The translations under genes were made by a program, and so were the position numbers. The notes below the pieces were generated by a model. It made no database searches and had not been told where the DNA came from. It saw only the letters and a list, made by a program, of their open reading frames with translations. A DNA stretch of 35,227 nucleotides, from NCBI GenBank assembly GCA_902776455.1, contig CACYQI010000034.1, positions 1 to 35,227 on the forward strand, in the 5' to 3' direction. Shown piece after piece: positions 32,501 to 35,227 of this stretch (position 1 is the first letter of the stretch; every line of letters begins with the position of its first letter). The stretch comes from an uncultured Bacteroidales bacterium (GTDB lineage: Bacteria; Bacteroidota; Bacteroidia; Bacteroidales; Bacteroidaceae).

Positions 32501-33235
32501 AATCTTCAACGCCTGTTGGCGAACAGGATAATTACCATCACGAGTCTGTCGGAACCAACAACCTATTTCGTCATACTCACGCTCAAAGTCAGTAACCAGT
32601 CGTCTGTATGTCTGCAAATCTATTGGCAAATCCTCGTCTGCCATCGATTGTATGATGGTGTTCTTCACGAAGTCGGCATCCAGTTTGGTGTTCAGGAACA
32701 CGTTCTGAATGCTTCGTGGAATGTTCTGATAGTGGGTACTTTGTACAAGAGCATAGCGTGTGTATTTATGGTCATGAGTATTGCCGAAGATAATATCCTT
32801 GAACATCACGCCAGAGTCTATCCTTGCCGATACTGACACATTCTTATCAATCCTTTCGCGTATCTTCACCCAGTCACTCAATACCTGCTTATCTTGGTCA
32901 ACTATCCACTCGCGCTGATAAGGAGCATCGATAAACCGCCATGAAGCTCGTCCCTGATAACGACTCACCAGTATGGTATAGGCCCCATTGTCGCGCATCA
33001 CCTCATAAAGGATATATGAGTTTGACTGACGGAAATAGAACTCGTCAAACGACTTCTGAGCCTGCTGTATGCCCAGACGATGCTTGTCTGCGTTGTAGAA
33101 GAACAACAGTGCTCGTAAAACCGTACTCTTGCCCACACCCTGAGTACCAGTAAAATGCACATTGCCATCAACTGAAATCTCAGCGTATGGTATATTAGCG
33201 CTATTGACAAATATGATTTTATTCAGGTATTTCAT
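29582..33235 (-). CDS. jetC: Wadjet protein JetC, MukB/SMC-like ATPase
   Basis: This is a 1217-residue SMC-type ATPase that drives DNA loop extrusion in Wadjet. The N-terminal Walker A is FTGTQGVGKSTVLRALL (about 28-44, P-loop 30-38). Two long coiled-coil arms (about 260-500 and 640-960), rich in Glu, Lys and Gln, flank a hinge-like middle (about 505-640). The C-terminal ATPase half has the signature-like RINNVGSDGTDILVKAM (about 1115-1131), in place of LSGGE, and Walker B FIVHCMMDEIGRLHP (about 1149-1163). MukB-like JetC proteins share this form. It overlaps jetB by 17 bp and jetD by 4 bp. Confidence 0.93.
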   Translation of the reverse strand: MKYLNKIIFVNSANIPYAEISVDGNVHFTGTQGVGKSTVLRALLFFYNADKHRLGIQQAQKSFDEFYFRQSNSYILYEVMRDNGAYTILVSRYQGRASWRFIDAPYQREWIVDQDKQVLSDWVKIRERIDKNVSVSARIDSGVMFKDIIFGNTHDHKYTRYALVQSTHYQNIPRSIQNVFLNTKLDADFVKNTIIQSMADEDLPIDLQTYRRLVTDFEREYDEIGCWFRQTRDGNYPVRQQALKIAEQGRRIVALDQQLMDVWRMLNHAVAESEQKLPLLEVEAAEVKTEIEKERSREKELTTEYDKENNSLREQLGEKKGKLKEIAQARKDFAAMGIEEKLALAARENSLRRETADKQMLLDDLLKTHASIEEKYNIARGKLENAQRAFDNAQKEAYYQKQESLQKERKRLEDERTKNRNVVMDAFNSWRHESDERLEILQKEQNRSDNALKELRLWHPKAEEIARIKELLQQLDVTEKENTAQQTAVRSQIAQVTTEYEMKEAELNQASQRDQERLVENRTQCKEQIAKIEALLSHLDGSLYQWLTENAEGWEDNLGKVVDEERILYAGGLEPQLNTETSDSIFGVKLNLDNIDAVHRTPDDYSEERKRLEEQLQQTNRQLTQLPINLQENISKLGKKYAVQLNPLRQQATLLKVEEEQIPVKRQDLQNQQHKLVMEEQELIAQEKGIRERAFNEALLKVQAEKEARDVKETKNKKELKDLDTAFNKSSKALDEELRLFMESQAKEATARNQEFTAQKSQLDEQQKAELEGKGVDVNLLEQYRKTLDALKELLKQIDAERPTVIRYRDAEQNLFAKEPEIKKSIKDIEQQLAMMRQRYEDKRARIEKKRQDMEERQKVILKDLTHRREGLNQYHQMVENEHLVPNSFLTDDKMVESHQDCQQLISQLRGTVNQKRETIEKLKETVINFNRNFKPQNAFHFNTMPVTDNDYLQIAVDLQDFMDNNKIEEFRRRTSEHYKDILGRISTEIGALMKRRSDVDSVILDINRDFVEKNFAGVIKSIELRANESSDRLMQLLMSIHDYTMENALSIGELNLFSSDNRDEVNRKVVDYLKSLSHQLQDEQTRPTVSLSDAFRLQFRVKENDNDTNWVERINNVGSDGTDILVKAMVNIMLINVFKKKAERKSGTFIVHCMMDEIGRLHPNNIKGILQFANSRNIYLINSSPTSYNPYDYKYTYLLSKHGVKTRVDKLLKRTK

Positions 33236-33776
33236 CTTCGTTGGCTATTTGAATCATGTTTACCAGTTCCTCGGCATAGTGGAAGGCCGATGTAATCTTG
33301 TAGGTCTCATCCTGTTCACTAATGCATTCGGCAAATCCCATACCCTGCATCTCTTGAAGCAGTTTGTTCACTATTTCCAAATAAGACCCCACACCATATT
33401 TCTTATAAAGGTGACCAGCCTTCTCCTTCAGTTCAATGTCCAAACTGATTTGCTCTATCAGATGGCTCTTACGAAACTGATAGCCAGCCGTAAACGATTG
33501 GTTGTAGGTCTTCAGGAAGTCCAGATAGTCTAGCCATTTGGAAAAACTCTCCAACTTCTGTTCTATGGACTGCTTTCCCTCACCAATACGTGAGAAGTAG
33601 AAGTAGCTGTTGCCTGCCTCCAATTGCAGACCTATCTCCTTGAAGAAATCAGCATAATCGTCGAAGTTTTCCTCAATATCCTCATACAGATGACGGATAG
33701 AGATATCAGAGCTGTCTACCGAAAGGAATTCTCCACGGCTCAGTCTCTCGTAAATTCGTTGAGTATTATTTCGCAT
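33219..33776 (-). CDS. jetB: Wadjet protein JetB, MukE/KITE-like subunit
   Basis: This is a winged-helix (KITE) subunit that bridges the kleisin and the SMC heads. I choose the ATG at 33776 (MRNNTQRIYERLSRGEFLS, 185 residues). It overlaps the jetA stop by 11 bp; a Met 12 codons upstream would extend further into jetA. The chain is mainly helical with two winged-helix-like parts (about 1-75 and 115-165: SHLIEQISLDIELKEKAGHLYKKYG) and an acidic C-terminus (NEDEIPE). No catalytic residues are expected. Identity rests on gene order and size more than on sequence motifs. Confidence 0.82.
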   Translation of the reverse strand: MRNNTQRIYERLSRGEFLSVDSSDISIRHLYEDIEENFDDYADFFKEIGLQLEAGNSYFYFSRIGEGKQSIEQKLESFSKWLDYLDFLKTYNQSFTAGYQFRKSHLIEQISLDIELKEKAGHLYKKYGVGSYLEIVNKLLQEMQGMGFAECISEQDETYKITSAFHYAEELVNMIQIANEDEIPE

Positions 33777-34965
33777 AGATAATAGGATATTCGATGTCTT
33801 GATAAGTGGCATATTTCCCTGTCATCTTACATTCGTCAGGATGCAGGATGACCAGTTGGCAAAAGAGGGCTGCGTGGTCTTCTATTTCACGTTTAGCCTT
33901 ATAATCGTATCTCAGAATAAAGTCGAACAGGTTATAGCTTGACGCAGAAAAAGCATTCCATACTTCATTAGGATCGACATCCTTCAACCGCTGAACGTGT
34001 TCCTGCAAGTCTTCGTCTGTCAGCGGTTCGGCCTCTGTCCTTGCGTTTTTTTTCAAACCATTTCGCTCGGCTATCCGTCTCAGGATGCTCACTATCTGGT
34101 CGTTCTCCCTCAGCATTTCCAAAGAGAGTCTTATTTTGCTGTATTGTCTGGATTCCATCCATAGTGGATTGCTATCTTCCAACACCTGAACCAGATTGGT
34201 ATCAGTCTTGATGAGTAACTGGTCTTGCAGATATTTCAGCTTGCGTATCTTCTTATAAAGCTGGTTTTGTTGTTCAATCTGGTTGATATAGACGATAATC
34301 TGTCTGTCTATTTCCATCAGAGCATGGTACGCCTCCACAAAGTCGTGTTTCACGTCGCTACATGTCTTTGCCATGTGTGGGTCGTTGGCCATCAGGAAGA
34401 ATGCGTGCTCCGTATCCATTAGTTTCTCGCATTCGCGTATCATCGAGCGGATGCTATGGCTCTTCTCATCTAGGTTTTGTAGCTTCTTTTTCTTGATAAT
34501 ATAGTTGGGTTCTTGCTTATACGCATTATCCATATTGCGCTTCAAGTCAACCACATTCTTCAGCGTTCTGAATCCCGTCTTTTTTAGCAGTTGTCGCACA
34601 CTATCCTGATAGCCAGCCCTACGGTTGGCATTCGTCTCCTGCAAGAAATATCCGATATGTTCCTTCAGCGTGTTGATACATTCCTGAACACTTAGCACAC
34701 TTATTTCCTCGTTCACATTCAGTACTTCCTCAAAGAAATTGAGGTAGTCGCTTTCTATCTCTACCGTATTGCCCGTCTCCACCAGTACGCCATAATCCAG
34801 CAGTTTCTTTAGTCGTGCTTCATTTCCTCCCACCAGTTCCAAAGCCAACCCTTGTGGAAACTTCATTAGTTTCCGCTTCTCAAACATCTCACTCAGTAAT
34901 CCTTGTTCTCGCGAGAGTGTCTTAGTCAGCTCCTCTATGGTTCTAAAATGTGAAAGAATCTCCAT
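33766..34965 (-). CDS. jetA: Wadjet protein JetA, MukF-like kleisin subunit
   Basis: This is the kleisin-type subunit of Wadjet, the first gene of the jetABCD operon. The ATG at 34965 (MEILSHFRTIEELT) is taken, giving 399 residues. A GTG two codons upstream is the only alternative close by. An N-terminal winged-helix-like part (about 1-75), a long helical middle (about 80-260: KKKKLQNLDEKSHSIRSMI..., IYINQ-type heptads) and a C-terminal domain (about 310-399) ending YPIIYAK are seen. Order and overlaps (A-B-C-D, each pair overlapping) are diagnostic of Wadjet. I do not assign the type (I, II or III) with confidence. Confidence 0.82.
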   Translation of the reverse strand: MEILSHFRTIEELTKTLSREQGLLSEMFEKRKLMKFPQGLALELVGGNEARLKKLLDYGVLVETGNTVEIESDYLNFFEEVLNVNEEISVLSVQECINTLKEHIGYFLQETNANRRAGYQDSVRQLLKKTGFRTLKNVVDLKRNMDNAYKQEPNYIIKKKKLQNLDEKSHSIRSMIRECEKLMDTEHAFFLMANDPHMAKTCSDVKHDFVEAYHALMEIDRQIIVYINQIEQQNQLYKKIRKLKYLQDQLLIKTDTNLVQVLEDSNPLWMESRQYSKIRLSLEMLRENDQIVSILRRIAERNGLKKNARTEAEPLTDEDLQEHVQRLKDVDPNEVWNAFSASSYNLFDFILRYDYKAKREIEDHAALFCQLVILHPDECKMTGKYATYQDIEYPIIYAK

Positions 34966-35056
34966 AAACACTTATAACTCTATTATTTTTATCTTCGTAC
35001 GTATAGCTCCATTGTTGTGCTCCATCTTCGTCGCAAATCCCAAAACCACGCTTATT
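34966..35056. other. AT-rich gap before jetA
   Basis: This 91-bp gap separates the HIT gene from jetA. No convincing TAnnTTTG promoter is seen on the minus strand, so jetA may be read from a promoter upstream of the HIT gene, outside the window. Confidence 0.4.
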
Positions 35057-35227
35057 CTAATATTTCTGTTTACTTGGTATAACGCCCCTAACCCCGCCTT
35101 TTGGATTGGGCACATCGCCCTTGTATCGGGGGATAACGTGCATGTGGCAATGAAAAACAGACTGGCCAGCAGCTTCATTGATATTGATGCCAACATTATA
35201 TCCATCTGGATGGAAACGCTCGTCAAT
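35057..35227 (-). CDS. HIT-family protein, C-terminal part (cut by window edge)
   Basis: The last 56 residues of a histidine-triad nucleotide hydrolase or transferase are encoded here; the start lies beyond the window. The triad H-x-H-x-H is FHCHMHVIPR (residues 25-34 of the visible part), preceded by PDGYNVGININEAAGQSV and followed by RYKGDVPNPKGGVRGVIP, as in diadenosine-tetraphosphate-hydrolase-like HIT proteins. The stop is at 35057-35059. An 84-codon open frame in a different phase overlaps this region but has no recognisable features. It lies 91 bp upstream of jetA on the same strand and may belong to the same defence island. Confidence 0.88.
   Translation of the reverse strand: MDERFHPDGYNVGININEAAGQSVFHCHMHVIPRYKGDVPNPKGGVRGVIPSKQKY

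Noticed and set aside
34972-35226. An 84-codon minus-strand frame at the right edge
   Set aside because: A different phase of the same strand encodes a clear HIT-family C-terminus with the histidine triad, so this frame is a shadow.
27803-35227. Direct repeat of the tRNA 3' end as an island attachment site
   Set aside because: I found no second copy of the tRNA 3' sequence within the window. The far end of the island may lie beyond the right edge.

Overview
This window looks like a chromosome segment from the Bacteroidales, most likely Prevotella or a close relative. The evidence is the promoters of the form TTTG-N19/20-TAnnTTTG, the near absence of strong Shine-Dalgarno sites, a lipid- and surface-rich proteome (BIG2/SUMF1 surface protein, GH105 and GH2 hydrolases) and the short Bacteroidetes forms of NusA, RimP and RibF. 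The species cannot be named from the sequence alone.

Layout. Positions 275-6601 (minus strand) hold housekeeping and secreted genes: trkH (K+ uptake), nadB (NAD synthesis), a secreted endonuclease/exonuclease/phosphatase, pyrH and birA. Positions 6770-12792 (plus) hold a probable four-gene operon: GH105 unsaturated uronyl hydrolase, GH2 exo-glycosidase, a GHMP sugar kinase with a galacturonokinase-like signature, and a sugar-1-phosphate nucleotidyltransferase. Together these could cut a glycan, phosphorylate a released sugar and turn it into an NDP-sugar. Positions 12793-13899 are non-coding and packed with repeats. Positions 13900-16011 (minus) encode a large secreted BIG2/Fib_succ_major/SUMF1 protein. 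Positions 16303-21738 (plus) are the classic rimP-nusA-infB cluster followed by cvpA. Positions 22459-27685 (minus) hold a small outer-membrane barrel and the run ribF - THUMP-like methyltransferase - comM/yifB - low-molecular-weight phosphatase. A CAU-anticodon tRNA at 27803-27876 marks the border of an AT-rich accessory region. This region contains two decayed defence-type genes (an AlbA_2-like C-terminus and a DUF1016/YhcG-like N-terminus), a complete Wadjet (jetABCD) plasmid-defence operon on the minus strand, and the 3' end of a HIT-family gene at the window edge.

The most unusual non-gene content is repetitive. Many gene junctions carry a private short-period array. One class has a 7-bp period and is arranged as two inverted arms around a core (1761-1993, 11902-12051, 16769-16905, 21162-21262); one such element sits in frame inside birA (6212-6299). 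The other class has a 9-bp period and one orientation (about 10662-10730, 18189-18240, 25560-25622). The unit sequence differs at each site but the period does not.

Separately, a non-coding element of about 365 bp occurs twice (12911-13272 and 21871-22236). Both copies lie at convergent gene ends. Their internal spacing is conserved, and an 8-bp hairpin stem has changed on both sides at two positions so that pairing is kept. That is the best candidate here for an undescribed structured RNA or DNA element.
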